The notes beneath the pieces are model-generated. The model saw only the letters and a list, made by a program, of their open reading frames with translations. It did not search any database and was not told the DNA's origin. A stretch of 64,000 nt of DNA from Paenibacillus puerhi (GTDB taxonomy: Bacteria; Bacillota; Bacilli; Paenibacillales; NBRC-103111): the NCBI RefSeq assembly GCF_009846885.1, contig NZ_WUWM01000018.1, positions 1 through 64,000 on the forward strand, given 5' to 3'. Below, piece by piece: positions 1 through 8,831 of the stretch; the stretch's first letter is position 1, and every line of letters begins with the position of its first letter. The position numbers and the translations under genes are program-made.

Positions 1-245
1 CCCGCGGAGCTCAAACGAGTTTAACCGTAATCGCCATCCAATTCTTAGTCATGAATCTGGAGAAGCGACTTCGGAGTCTCTTTTTCGTTTTTTTCACCCT
101 TTTTCGATTTAACACATTGCGCTTTATAAATTGAGTTGTTCAGCAAGCCCTAAATAGCTGGGCGATTGTCATTGGAATTAATAAATACCAACATGTTGGA
201 CCTCTGGGTTTTGCTTGCAATGATGCGCAGGCGGTAGCAAGTTTA

Positions 246-1844
246 TTGGTCGAAGAATTTGATTTTCCCGCTGACAATGTAGTTCTTTTACTTGATGAAA
301 ATGCTACTAAGGCAAACATTCTGAGAGAATTCATGAAGCATGCAAACGGTTATACAGCCGCCGATGATAGAATTTTTGTGTTCTATGCTGGACACGGTCA
401 CACAATTCCAGGGAAACGAGGCGAGATTGGTTATTTAATACCTGTGGATGGGAAGATTGACGACATATCAAGTTTCATTAGATGGGATGAACTAACCAGA
501 AATTCCGAATTGTTTCAAGCAAAACATGTTTTATTTATAATGGATGCGTGCTATGGTGGTCTTGCAATAACGAGATCACTGCAACCAGGAAGTACGAGGT
601 TTCTAAAAGATATGTTAAAAAGGTATACGCGGCAGGTACTGACGCCTGGAAAGGCTGATGAGGTTGTCGCAGATGCTGGAGGGCCCATTCCTGGACATTC
701 GATTTTTACAGGACATTTAATTGAAGCCCTTAGAGGTAAGGCGGCCCAGCATGATGAGACAATTACAGCCAACGGTGTCATGTCGTACGTTTACGAGAAA
801 GTATCGAAAGATCAGTATTCTAGTCAAACTCCACACTTTGGTTATTTTGACGGCGACGGTGATTTTATCTTTAAAGCGCCCATTCTTACGGCAGTTGAAG
901 CTGGAGGTGCAGAAGCTGACCAAATGATTATCGTGCAGCCGGTTTATAGTGGCCGACAGCATGATGAAGATAAAATAATTGATGAAGTGAAAGAGTACTT
1001 GTCCGAAGACCGATATTATATTAAATTGGATGATCTGATTAACCGAGAATTAAGACATGCTGTTGGGTTATACGGCAACGAATTTGAAATGCAGAGTAAG
1101 TTTAATAATGAAGAGTTTGTTGAACGACTGAAAAAATATGAAAATATCACCGAGAATATTATTGAAATGGTAGCAGCGGTGTCCTATTGGGGAACTTCAA
1201 GATATGTGCCTTGTTTGAGGAAAACAATTTCTCGACTGGCTGATCTAAATGGGGTTAGCGATGGTCTTGTTGTATGGTTAAAGTTGCGCTGGTATCCAAT
1301 CTTGATTTCAATGTATGCTGGAGGAATTGGGGCCATTGCTAGTCAAAATTACGAAATGTTAGCTACCTTGTTTTTGACAAAAGTAGCAAATGAACGACGA
1401 GGTCGGGATCAGGCAGCTTTATTTGCAACGATTTCTGAATTAAATGAAGTACATGATGCATTCAAAACTATACCTGATTATGAACGGAACTATGTTCCGA
1501 GAAGTGAATATCTTTTTAAAATGCTGCAGCCCCAAATGGATGATTTATTTTTTTTGGGTAAAAGCTATGAGGATATTTTCGACAAATATGAAATTTTGCA
1601 AGCACTTGTGTATGCCGACCTATACGATACTCAAGGGTACGGTATCTGGGGGCCACCTGGAAGGTTTGCATGGAAACATAGAAGCATTGATGATAGTCCG
1701 TTTAAGCTTCTTTTAGCAGAAGCAGAAGCATTAAAAGAGGAATGGCCTCCTTTAAAGTCAGGTTTATTTCGTGGCTCGTACGATAGGTTTAAGCAAATTT
1801 CAGATGAGTATCTATCCCTTGTTGCTAAGTTAAGTTGGTATTAA
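246..1844 (+). CDS. Caspase-like (peptidase C14) protein, 5' end damaged or mis-started
   Basis: The N-terminal part is a caspase/metacaspase fold cysteine protease. The catalytic His sits in FVFYAGHG (about residue 50) and the Cys in FIMDACYGG (about residue 102), counted from a TTG at 246. The fold clearly begins further upstream: the same frame is open from 135 and encodes SWAIVIGINKY, the usual first strand of C14 domains, followed by the typical N-D-A-x-A-V stretch. This upstream part has no ATG, GTG or TTG and is closed by a TGA at 132-134, so the true start is probably lost by a small indel near 150 (a TTG at 136 in another frame encodes a plausible N-terminus). The C-terminal 330 residues are a largely helical domain I cannot name. 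Caspase-like proteases with large C-terminal sensor domains are known in bacterial immunity; that role is inference here. The gene is AT-rich compared with the xylan locus. Confidence 0.75.
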   Translation: MVEEFDFPADNVVLLLDENATKANILREFMKHANGYTAADDRIFVFYAGHGHTIPGKRGEIGYLIPVDGKIDDISSFIRWDELTRNSELFQAKHVLFIMDACYGGLAITRSLQPGSTRFLKDMLKRYTRQVLTPGKADEVVADAGGPIPGHSIFTGHLIEALRGKAAQHDETITANGVMSYVYEKVSKDQYSSQTPHFGYFDGDGDFIFKAPILTAVEAGGAEADQMIIVQPVYSGRQHDEDKIIDEVKEYLSEDRYYIKLDDLINRELRHAVGLYGNEFEMQSKFNNEEFVERLKKYENITENIIEMVAAVSYWGTSRYVPCLRKTISRLADLNGVSDGLVVWLKLRWYPILISMYAGGIGAIASQNYEMLATLFLTKVANERRGRDQAALFATISELNEVHDAFKTIPDYERNYVPRSEYLFKMLQPQMDDLFFLGKSYEDIFDKYEILQALVYADLYDTQGYGIWGPPGRFAWKHRSIDDSPFKLLLAEAEALKEEWPPLKSGLFRGSYDRFKQISDEYLSLVAKLSWY

Positions 1845-2197
1845 AACGAAGATGAAAAACGTTGAACCATTTAGTCTCATTGGATGACTTTGAAGTCTTA
1901 TGATGGAATCCTTTTCATAAAGATAATGCAAAGGGTAAAGCGCTTATCGTTTTGAGAAAAGGGAGTTTATGTTATATGAAGAAATTGCAAGTTTATTTGT
2001 ATATTGGAATATTTCGGGTAAAAAAAGGGGGGCACTGGGTAGGTACTTTACCCCCTTTACCATTGTAAACCTTATGACAGTAATCTTTTTTCGCAGTACT
2101 TCAGGGAGCAGCTGTTTTGTTTACCTCCCCTAGATCGAATTGTATAGAAAGGAAAAAATAATGCAGAATTAATTGCAAACAAAAGGGGTGGGCATTA
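1845..2197. other. Intergenic stretch with a G/C-run hairpin
   Basis: No convincing gene. A stem-loop is formed by GGTAAAAAAAGGGGG (about 2017-2031) and CCCCCTTTACC (about 2051-2061), which could end transcription of the caspase-like gene although no T-run follows. A 30-codon ATG frame lies over the hairpin (start near 1977) and is probably not a gene. The ribosome-binding site of the next gene, AAGGGGTG, is at about 2183-2190. Confidence 0.4.
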
Positions 2198-2905
2198 TTG
2201 GAAAATTTTATTTCTACAATTGTGTTTCTCTTACCGGGGTTAATGATGTATTTTTGGGTCCAATCATTCGGTATTAATCCAGTAGTGAAGCATTCACCTA
2301 CTGAAATGGGGGCATTAGCGGCGTTACTATGGCTTCCTGTTTCTCTTGCTGTATTAATGGCATATAACGGAATTGGTTTTGTATATGGGGCTAAACAAAT
2401 TTGGACACTCGTCGCTTTGAAAGAAGCATCTGGAAGTCTTCAATTTCTAACCTGGTTTTCTTTTTTAAGCTTACCTATCAGCTATTGTATGAGTTATGTT
2501 TACGCTAAGTTTGTTTACCCCTATCAAAGGAAAAGGGTGAACGGCATAAGAACAAATTTAGGTTTAGCTCCTTTGTCAGAAGCCGCGACCGTTTGGGAAG
2601 AGTTTTTTATTAATATAGACAAAGAACGAACTGAGGGAGCTATTCCTGTTAAAATCTATAAAATGGATAAACCTTTAGAGCCTGCAGTAGTTGGTCTAGT
2701 AGGCAGAGCGTCCCGTCCTTTTGAGACGGAACGCGCTCTTGTTCTAGTTCGTTGTCATGAGCTTAAAGAATCTCATGATTATTATGAATACCAAGTTGAT
2801 CGAAAGTATGTAGATATTAAGTCCGGTCTTGTTGTCGAGGAGTTAAATCTCCAAAAGCCAACGAAAAATAATGATGACAATAAAGATAACAATGGGAAAA
2901 ATTAA
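2198..2905 (+). CDS. Membrane protein with cytoplasmic C-terminal domain, unassigned (DUF6338-like?)
   Basis: A 235-residue protein with three hydrophobic segments in its first half (about residues 4-22, 38-60 and 80-105), then a soluble 125-residue domain that ends in an Asn/Asp/Lys-rich tail. The layout recalls the DUF6338 family of small membrane proteins, but this is from memory of the pattern and is not secure. The start is a TTG at 2198 preceded by AAGGGGTG at a good distance; no better in-frame ATG lies nearby. Its stop overlaps by four bases the stop of a small gene on the opposite strand. It lies in the AT-rich block with the caspase-like gene, so a joint accessory function is possible but not shown. 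Confidence 0.7.
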   Translation: MENFISTIVFLLPGLMMYFWVQSFGINPVVKHSPTEMGALAALLWLPVSLAVLMAYNGIGFVYGAKQIWTLVALKEASGSLQFLTWFSFLSLPISYCMSYVYAKFVYPYQRKRVNGIRTNLGLAPLSEAATVWEEFFINIDKERTEGAIPVKIYKMDKPLEPAVVGLVGRASRPFETERALVLVRCHELKESHDYYEYQVDRKYVDIKSGLVVEELNLQKPTKNNDDNKDNNGKN

Positions 2906-3060
2906 GATTTTTTCGGTGGTCTAATTTCAATTGAAGTATTCGGGGTTACCGATCTTCGTTCGATTGGAGGCAGTCCATCGTTCGTAAATCTTCCGGGTCT
3001 TTGACCTGGCTTTTGATTAGGCGTACTATTCGGAGCAGGCTTTCTACTATTATCCTTCAT
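2902..3060 (-). CDS. Small basic, Pro-rich protein (52 aa), unassigned
   Basis: An ATG at 3060 (minus strand) opens a 52-codon frame beginning MKDNSRKPAPNSTPNQ and ending RPPKKS. It is preceded by a near-ideal AAAGGAG seven to eight bases upstream, which makes it a credible gene although it is very short. The product is hydrophilic, rich in Pro, Arg, Lys and Asn, has no hydrophobic core or signal peptide, and looks disordered. It is convergent with the upstream membrane protein gene, sharing four bases at the two stop codons. I do not recognise the family. It could be a small partner of the membrane protein, or an independent accessory gene. Confidence 0.6.
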   Translation of the reverse strand: MKDNSRKPAPNSTPNQKPGQRPGRFTNDGLPPIERRSVTPNTSIEIRPPKKS

Positions 3061-3621
3061 TTCGTTACTCCTTTCTGTGATATATTTTGTAAACAGCTTC
3101 CAAGATACTCATATTCGACGGGGAGTAGAAAACTCCTACAAAAGATTGCCCATTTGGTAGCGAGAAAGCAAAAGAGCGAGGACTTTTATCTTCGTTGCAC
3201 AATTGGTCAAGGATTTAATGCAAATAGAGCTGACTAACTACAATGAAAAAGTCTAATCAAACATATAAATTCTGCCAATAATAAGATTGTAAAAATCTGA
3301 ATTTGCGAAGAAATTTGCAAAGGTAGAGTTGCTTGCTCCAAGAGTTCACGGTACGCAAGTTATGGGTGTTATCTATATATGTCCCCCTCTGTATATAGAG
3401 CGAACAATGAGTATGTAAAGGTCCTCAGTGGAGAAGTTGATCGGAGATAGCCATTGTTCGCTTAGCATACAAAGGTTGTGGATTCCTTATTTTTTAGGTC
3501 TGTGTTATTATTTTCGGACAAATTATCCATCGGCAATAACGTGGTAAAGAGGTGTTTTTGAACATTGTTGTGATAAAAATAATATAAAATGATTAGAAGT
3601 AAACTGGGGGAGTTTTAAGGA
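3061..3621. other. 560-bp gap with two adjacent inverted repeats
   Basis: No gene is supported here. A 78-codon frame at 3001-3237 overlaps the small minus-strand gene and lacks a ribosome-binding site. Two stem-loops lie close together: CTATATA/TATATAG at about 3373-3398, and an 11-bp perfect pair AGCGAACAATG (3399-3409) with CATTGTTCGCT (3452-3462). An AT-rich block at about 3560-3595 is the likely promoter area of the next gene, with ribosome-binding site GGGGGAG at about 3606. Confidence 0.4.
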
Positions 3622-4578
3622 ATGGAAGACTTTTTGAAGGAAATTATTAACCCTTCAATTGCATTTTCAGGAACAGTAGGAGCAATTCTCGTAGCTCTAT
3701 TATCAAATATTTCCAAAACGAGACACAATCCGTTAAGGTTGTTTGTTACTCTTGAAGAAACACAGTTTATGAGTAGCTGGACAAAATTACTTCGGTCCAT
3801 ATGTATTTTTATTTTCTTTGTTATTGGCGGGTCCATATACTGGATATTCGCAACATCAATAGACCGAGATTATACTAATTCATATCTACATAAAACAATA
3901 AATTTCATCTTTAGTCCCGTTTCTTTGTGGATGACAGGACTTGTACTTGTATTAATAATTGTGTTCATTTGTTTTGAGGGTATTCAAAATAAAATAACTA
4001 GTCTGTTGTATGGCAAAACAAGTATAAAACGAAGAAGGTCATTATTCATTCTTTTTACTATGATATTTTTACTCTTTTACTACCTGTTTTTTTCAATAGT
4101 TTACGGCGTTATTATTAATGAATTACTATTAAACGAAAATAGTACTAATATTGAATTCATGAATTCTATTGAATTGTTGTTTAAGATTGATTTGTTTGAT
4201 GGCTTAATTTTCTGGATAATAATTTTTTTAACCATTCTCTACTCAATAATTATATTTCCTATTACAAAAGTATCAAAATTTCTAGGCACTTCAAAAATAA
4301 TGGTTGATGTTTTTCTTGTATCAGGAAAACGTTTCAGTGGGAAATGTTTGCTTAACTCAGATATGGACAATGGGATATTAATTTGTGATTCTTTTGACAA
4401 ATCCAACCCCAATAAGCATTTAATACCTAAGAATAATATTGAATATATTAGTTTCAACACCATATATTATAGCTTAGGAAAGCAAGTTATTATCGAAACT
4501 ACATCAAAATTAGTCACCCCAAAAAACTTCAATTGGGACGAACGAGCATTAGCAAAGTCGATAATGAGAAAAAAATAA
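3622..4578 (+). CDS. Polytopic membrane protein, unassigned (318 aa)
   Basis: A 318-residue, Ile/Phe-rich protein with about four to five hydrophobic segments: around residues 55-75, 95-120, 140-170 and 195-218, plus a weaker one at the N-terminus (about 10-28). The last 100 residues look soluble and contain beta-strand-like stretches (for example VDVFLVSGKRFSGKCLLNSD), perhaps a small cytoplasmic sensor or LSM-like domain. The start ATG at 3622 follows GGGGGAG. No signature motif is recognised and no function is proposed. Base composition is much more AT-rich than in the region after 5 kb, as for the whole 0.2-4.6 kb block, which suggests it was acquired. Confidence 0.75.
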   Translation: MEDFLKEIINPSIAFSGTVGAILVALLSNISKTRHNPLRLFVTLEETQFMSSWTKLLRSICIFIFFVIGGSIYWIFATSIDRDYTNSYLHKTINFIFSPVSLWMTGLVLVLIIVFICFEGIQNKITSLLYGKTSIKRRRSLFILFTMIFLLFYYLFFSIVYGVIINELLLNENSTNIEFMNSIELLFKIDLFDGLIFWIIIFLTILYSIIIFPITKVSKFLGTSKIMVDVFLVSGKRFSGKCLLNSDMDNGILICDSFDKSNPNKHLIPKNNIEYISFNTIYYSLGKQVIIETTSKLVTPKNFNWDERALAKSIMRKK

Positions 4579-5046
4579 GTCATAGATGAAACAAGTCGAG
4601 ACATATTATGTAAGGATAGAACTGTAATATTGTTTGTGTTTTAATTTTAAGAACCCGAGAGGATTGAGCCACATTACTGTAAGTGCTGGCCGACGCGATC
4701 TGGGAAGAAGACATATATTGTAAGCCTATACTATCCAAAAATCGCAACAACACGCGTCGACGAATTGTGGATTTACCAAGCCACGATACAGAAGGGTAGG
4801 CGAATCCCCCAGGGGGTTCAGACCGCGCGGAGCGTAATGAAGTGGAGTGAGCACGGCATGGACATGTACCGCTAAAGTGAGTTGGCATCTATGTAAGTGG
4901 GATTGGACATGTCCATACTCCCCTCGTCTCCATTTAAGTACGGAAAATGTAAGAGGAAGAATCAGACGGTCACCATATCGATGATATGTAGTTTTTTCAA
5001 AGATTACAATCTTCTCACTAATTTCATACACTAGAGAATACTTCTT
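4579..5046. other. 468-bp gap between convergent genes
   Basis: I see no supported gene. The composition changes from AT-rich to balanced at about 4680, the likely edge of the accessory block. One frame near 4800-4874 reads like the tail of a degraded protein (ending VMKWSEHGMDMYR and a stop) but I cannot assign it. A palindrome GGACATGTCC is at 4905-4914. No clear terminator with a T-run was found for either flanking gene. Confidence 0.35.
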
Positions 5047-8000
5047 TTAAGACACCCCCTTAAGGCGGTCAGCCAGCACCCGCAATATACTTTTGAGCAC
5101 ATTCTTATTTTGCTCGTAGAAGGCTGTCACCAGATCGCGATGCAGTTCAAGCACGATCACATCGTGTACCGCTGTGCAGTCTGCAGACCGGGGACCGCTG
5201 TCAATCACGGCCATCTCGCCAAAGTATTCGCCTTCCTTCAGCTCGGCGATGGTTTTTTCTCCGCGATGTACACGTACATGCCCGCTAACGATCGCATACA
5301 TCGTATCTCCGAATTCTCCTGCACGGCATATGCGTTGTCCGGGCGAATACTCCACCTCTTCCATAGATTGAGCCAGCCAAATGAAATCGTCTTGCGTAAG
5401 ATGGGCGAATAAATCAATCTTCTGCAGGGTCAAAATACGACGTAAGATCACCTCATGCCGCGATAGGTCCATGCCTGGATCAAGCGAAGTCTGACGGTCG
5501 ATGCCGACGGAAGCGGAAGCGATCTCGGATAAACCTGAGACTTCCGGTTGCCTCTCGACGCCTCCTTGCTCCAACACGGATCTCAGCCTGCGGGATAGCA
5601 GCTTCACCATCTCCACAGCGATGCTGGTATGGTTAAACAAAATATCGTAGAAAGTGGACGAGTCGAGACGCCACAAGACGAGATCCGTTTCTGCGCGAAT
5701 GGTGGCTGCTCGCAAGCCTTGGCTGAATAAAGCCATTTCTCCGAAACAATCTTCGGGGTGCAAGTCGCCAAGCTTCTGCTCGTTGCGATAAACCCCGGCG
5801 CGGCCGGTTACCAGCACATACATGCAATCCCCCGGCTCGCCCTCTTGGATGATGAGCTGACCGGAGCTCACAGTGAGTTGCTCCAGCCTGGTTGCTATGC
5901 CAGATAATTGTTTGCTGGTCAGCCCTTGAAACACCGGGACATGGTGAAGCAAGTTGACGCGATGCAGTTGCTCCGCTGTACGGCTGTCCGTGGCAGCGAG
6001 GTCCCTGCTTGGCAGTGTGGCAAAGCAGGCGACTTCCTTCAGCCATTCATCCCCTTGCTCGCGGAACCAATGGAAATGCGCTTCCGTGTCAGCTTGCCGA
6101 GAGGCGCTTGCCGTCATATTCCGAGGAGCGGACATCAATGCGGCGAGTGGCATTCGTAACGAGCCTTGCACCGTTTGATCGATAATTTCGGCAGCGTTGG
6201 CCTGCTGTCTGGCGTCGCCCTCCGACCAATTTTTGAAAACGGCCTGCATCGTAAGCGGATCATACAGAAGGGCCAACAACTGAAACACGCGCCGGCTGGC
6301 GGCTGAACGTAGTTGTTCAACGACAAGCACCAGTTCCGTGCAATGGGGCATACCTGCGAGCGGCGCTCCGTGCTCGGTGAATTGATGAAATAACTGAATT
6401 TCCCCAGCTATGAGGCTTTCGATCTCCTTTTGAGGCACGGCAAACGATTTTTTGTGCATCCGCGTGAGTGATTCCAGAATTTTATCGCGCATGTCGAATG
6501 CCGCTTGACGGTAGCCGGACAAAAGCAGGTCAAAGGAATGCTGCGTGCCGATTTTTTCAAACACAGCGGGCACATGCAAGGAGCTGCCGGTTCCGTTCAG
6601 AGCGTCCATGAACAGCGGAACCAGGTCGGCTTCCTGGTAGGAAGCGAGTGCATCGATGGCATGGCGCCGGGTCTCAAAGCTCTGTAACGATGGCATAATA
6701 GCCGGGATCAGCGCAGGCACGCCAAGTATAGCTGCGGATTGTAGTGCCCGGATTCTGACCTGGGAAGAGCTGTCCTGCAATAAAGCGGCTAAAGGTTTAT
6801 AGAAGCTTTGAACCCCGATCTGCCCGAACAGAGAGGCGACGGCCATCCGGTGGTTCTCCTGGTCGCTTTCAATGAGCTGCTTGAGCTTGGCTACGGATCG
6901 GAACATGCCTTCAATGCCGTAATGTTTAATTAATGCTGCAATCGCGGCCGTTTGGATCTCTGCCTCCTGTTCGTCGAGAAGGACCGATAGCTCGTCGAGA
7001 TATTCCTCTTTGGCGTAGGCCGCCAGCGCAAGGATCGCTTTTGCTTTCAGCTGAGTATGGTCTGATGCAAGAAAGGCTTGCACCGTCTTTTCTAAGCCGG
7101 CAGGAACCGTCTGTTCAACAAATGCGAGCGCCTCCATGCAAACGATCGGATCGCGATGCTGGAGAAGCGGTTTGATGTAAGGGTCGAAATCAAAGGCTTC
7201 TAAGCCGCGCAAAATCCGGAAAGCATATAAGGCCTGCTGTTTATCTGAGCTTGCCAAAGCGTCTGTCAATAAACGGAGGCTGGCGGGGTCCATGATGTTC
7301 AGTTCGGCTCGCTGCAGGTCGTAGTTGCCCGTTTGCAGCGTGGATACGAGGGTTTGCAGGTAGGCCTTCTTGAGCTTGATCGCGGCTATGATTCCGATGG
7401 CAAGCAGCGCGAGTATCAGGTAACTGAGCTGCTCGGGGGCTAGAAGCTGCGAGGAAACAAGCAAGCATACAGCGGCCAGCCCTTTGGCGCCGTTACGTAC
7501 AATGCCATCCAGAAAGCTTTTTGCTTTACCACGCCATTCCGGAGGGATGGGAAACATGATAAGCTGACTGACCGAGGAGTAGATAGTGTCGCCGATCACC
7601 TTGTCGCTGCCTTTAACCATGACGGCCATAGCCAGGACAGGCACCATCAGAATGCCTAGACTTCCCGCGAATAAAACGATCGGAAAGACTAGCAAGGCCA
7701 CCATGACGCCGAAACGCCTGATCACCCAGCCCGAAACCAGTAATTGAACAAGCAAGGCGATGATGCCGGAAAAACCGTAGAAGCTGCCCATGAATTCGGC
7801 TAACGCTTCGTTTTGCAGGCTGCCTCGGATAATGACCTTAAATTGGTAGTCGATCAGCGTTAGCGAGAATACAAGTGCCGCCGCCAGCACCGCGACATAT
7901 TTCAGATGGGGGACATGCTTGAAGAGACCTGCTTTTTTCTCCAGGCTTTGCTTGGTGTGCGGTTGGGACTTTTGGGGCCTTGCTTCGGCCTGTAATGGAA

Positions 8001-8604
8001 ACTTACTCAGGATCAGAAGCACAACGGCTAGTCCTGCAAGCTGAAAACCGGCATAAACGTAGATCAGATTCGCTGTTCCTAGTAGGGGAACGAGCGCTTT
8101 TAACCCAAAGCCGCTTACGATCCCTCCGGCAATTCCTCCGCTCCCGACGATCCCGATCATCCGTTTCGCTTTCCTCTGATCCATGACGGATGTGGCAAAC
8201 TGCCAGAAGCAAACAATCATCAAGAAGTTGAACACATCGTAGCCGATGTACATGGTCGGAAAGACCCACCGTACGTCTAGCCCTACGCCTATTCTGGAGA
8301 GAAGAACGAGCAGAGCGATAACCGGGATCAACGTGGTAATGAGGCGCTCTAACCGGATTTGAGGCGAATAACGCTGAAAAATAACGCCCATCATGATCAT
8401 CGCGACGGCTTGGGGCAAGTACATGAAAGATAAAGCGGAGTTGTCAAACCTGCTTAAAAATAAGGTGTCGGCTGCGGTTCTCCCTATGGTGGAGGCGGAA
8501 ACCACGCAAAACAAATAGCTGAACAGCAGCAGCGCCTTCATATATTCATCGCGGTCGGACTGAAATGTCGGGAAAAGCTTATGTATCGTCCTCTCAGCAA
8601 GCAT
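5047..8604 (-). CDS. Nucleotide-carrier/MFS-like membrane domain fused to HEAT repeats and two cNMP-binding domains
   Basis: About 1185 residues. The first 430 carry about 10-12 membrane segments and resemble the ATP/ADP-translocase-like (Npt1/Npt2) or MFS fold. Then come HEAT-type alpha repeats (about 440-720), a linker, and two cyclic-nucleotide-binding domains at the C-terminus, each with a phosphate-binding cassette: CFGEMALFSQGLRAATIRA and YFGEMAVIDSGPRSADCTA. The predicted product is a membrane protein gated or tethered through cytoplasmic nucleotide sensing; the substrate is unknown. The frame stays open to an ATG at 8742, but that extension has no hydrophobic or conserved pattern. The ATG at 8604 gives the natural N-terminus MLAERTIHKLF, with AAAGGAG about 13 bases upstream, a rather long gap. 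It is transcribed away from the xylan locus, with no operon partner. Confidence 0.8.
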   Translation of the reverse strand: MLAERTIHKLFPTFQSDRDEYMKALLLFSYLFCVVSASTIGRTAADTLFLSRFDNSALSFMYLPQAVAMIMMGVIFQRYSPQIRLERLITTLIPVIALLVLLSRIGVGLDVRWVFPTMYIGYDVFNFLMIVCFWQFATSVMDQRKAKRMIGIVGSGGIAGGIVSGFGLKALVPLLGTANLIYVYAGFQLAGLAVVLLILSKFPLQAEARPQKSQPHTKQSLEKKAGLFKHVPHLKYVAVLAAALVFSLTLIDYQFKVIIRGSLQNEALAEFMGSFYGFSGIIALLVQLLVSGWVIRRFGVMVALLVFPIVLFAGSLGILMVPVLAMAVMVKGSDKVIGDTIYSSVSQLIMFPIPPEWRGKAKSFLDGIVRNGAKGLAAVCLLVSSQLLAPEQLSYLILALLAIGIIAAIKLKKAYLQTLVSTLQTGNYDLQRAELNIMDPASLRLLTDALASSDKQQALYAFRILRGLEAFDFDPYIKPLLQHRDPIVCMEALAFVEQTVPAGLEKTVQAFLASDHTQLKAKAILALAAYAKEEYLDELSVLLDEQEAEIQTAAIAALIKHYGIEGMFRSVAKLKQLIESDQENHRMAVASLFGQIGVQSFYKPLAALLQDSSSQVRIRALQSAAILGVPALIPAIMPSLQSFETRRHAIDALASYQEADLVPLFMDALNGTGSSLHVPAVFEKIGTQHSFDLLLSGYRQAAFDMRDKILESLTRMHKKSFAVPQKEIESLIAGEIQLFHQFTEHGAPLAGMPHCTELVLVVEQLRSAASRRVFQLLALLYDPLTMQAVFKNWSEGDARQQANAAEIIDQTVQGSLRMPLAALMSAPRNMTASASRQADTEAHFHWFREQGDEWLKEVACFATLPSRDLAATDSRTAEQLHRVNLLHHVPVFQGLTSKQLSGIATRLEQLTVSSGQLIIQEGEPGDCMYVLVTGRAGVYRNEQKLGDLHPEDCFGEMALFSQGLRAATIRAETDLVLWRLDSSTFYDILFNHTSIAVEMVKLLSRRLRSVLEQGGVERQPEVSGLSEIASASVGIDRQTSLDPGMDLSRHEVILRRILTLQKIDLFAHLTQDDFIWLAQSMEEVEYSPGQRICRAGEFGDTMYAIVSGHVRVHRGEKTIAELKEGEYFGEMAVIDSGPRSADCTAVHDVIVLELHRDLVTAFYEQNKNVLKSILRVLADRLKGVS

Positions 8605-8831
8605 ACTCAGAATGACAGCTCCTTTAGATCGTATTAGTAGATTATACCTAAAGATGTCACTTGCTGTCACAATAAATTTCATCGCCTGTCGCTTGCGTGC
8701 GGCGGCTGGTGGGGAGCGTCTTGTCAACTTGTGGATAAGCAATCGGCATGGACATCAGTTGACGCCCCCATCCTTACCAGTTATCGTATAAATGAATATA
8801 GGGTGTAAGATTGTCCTTGGAGGCGCTCATT

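Noticed and set aside
3001-3237. 78-codon plus-strand frame
   Set aside because: Overlaps the better supported minus-strand small gene and lacks a ribosome-binding site.
4726-5031. Possible minus-strand gene after the nucleotide-carrier fusion
   Set aside because: No ribosome-binding site, no conserved pattern and overlap with other weak frames.
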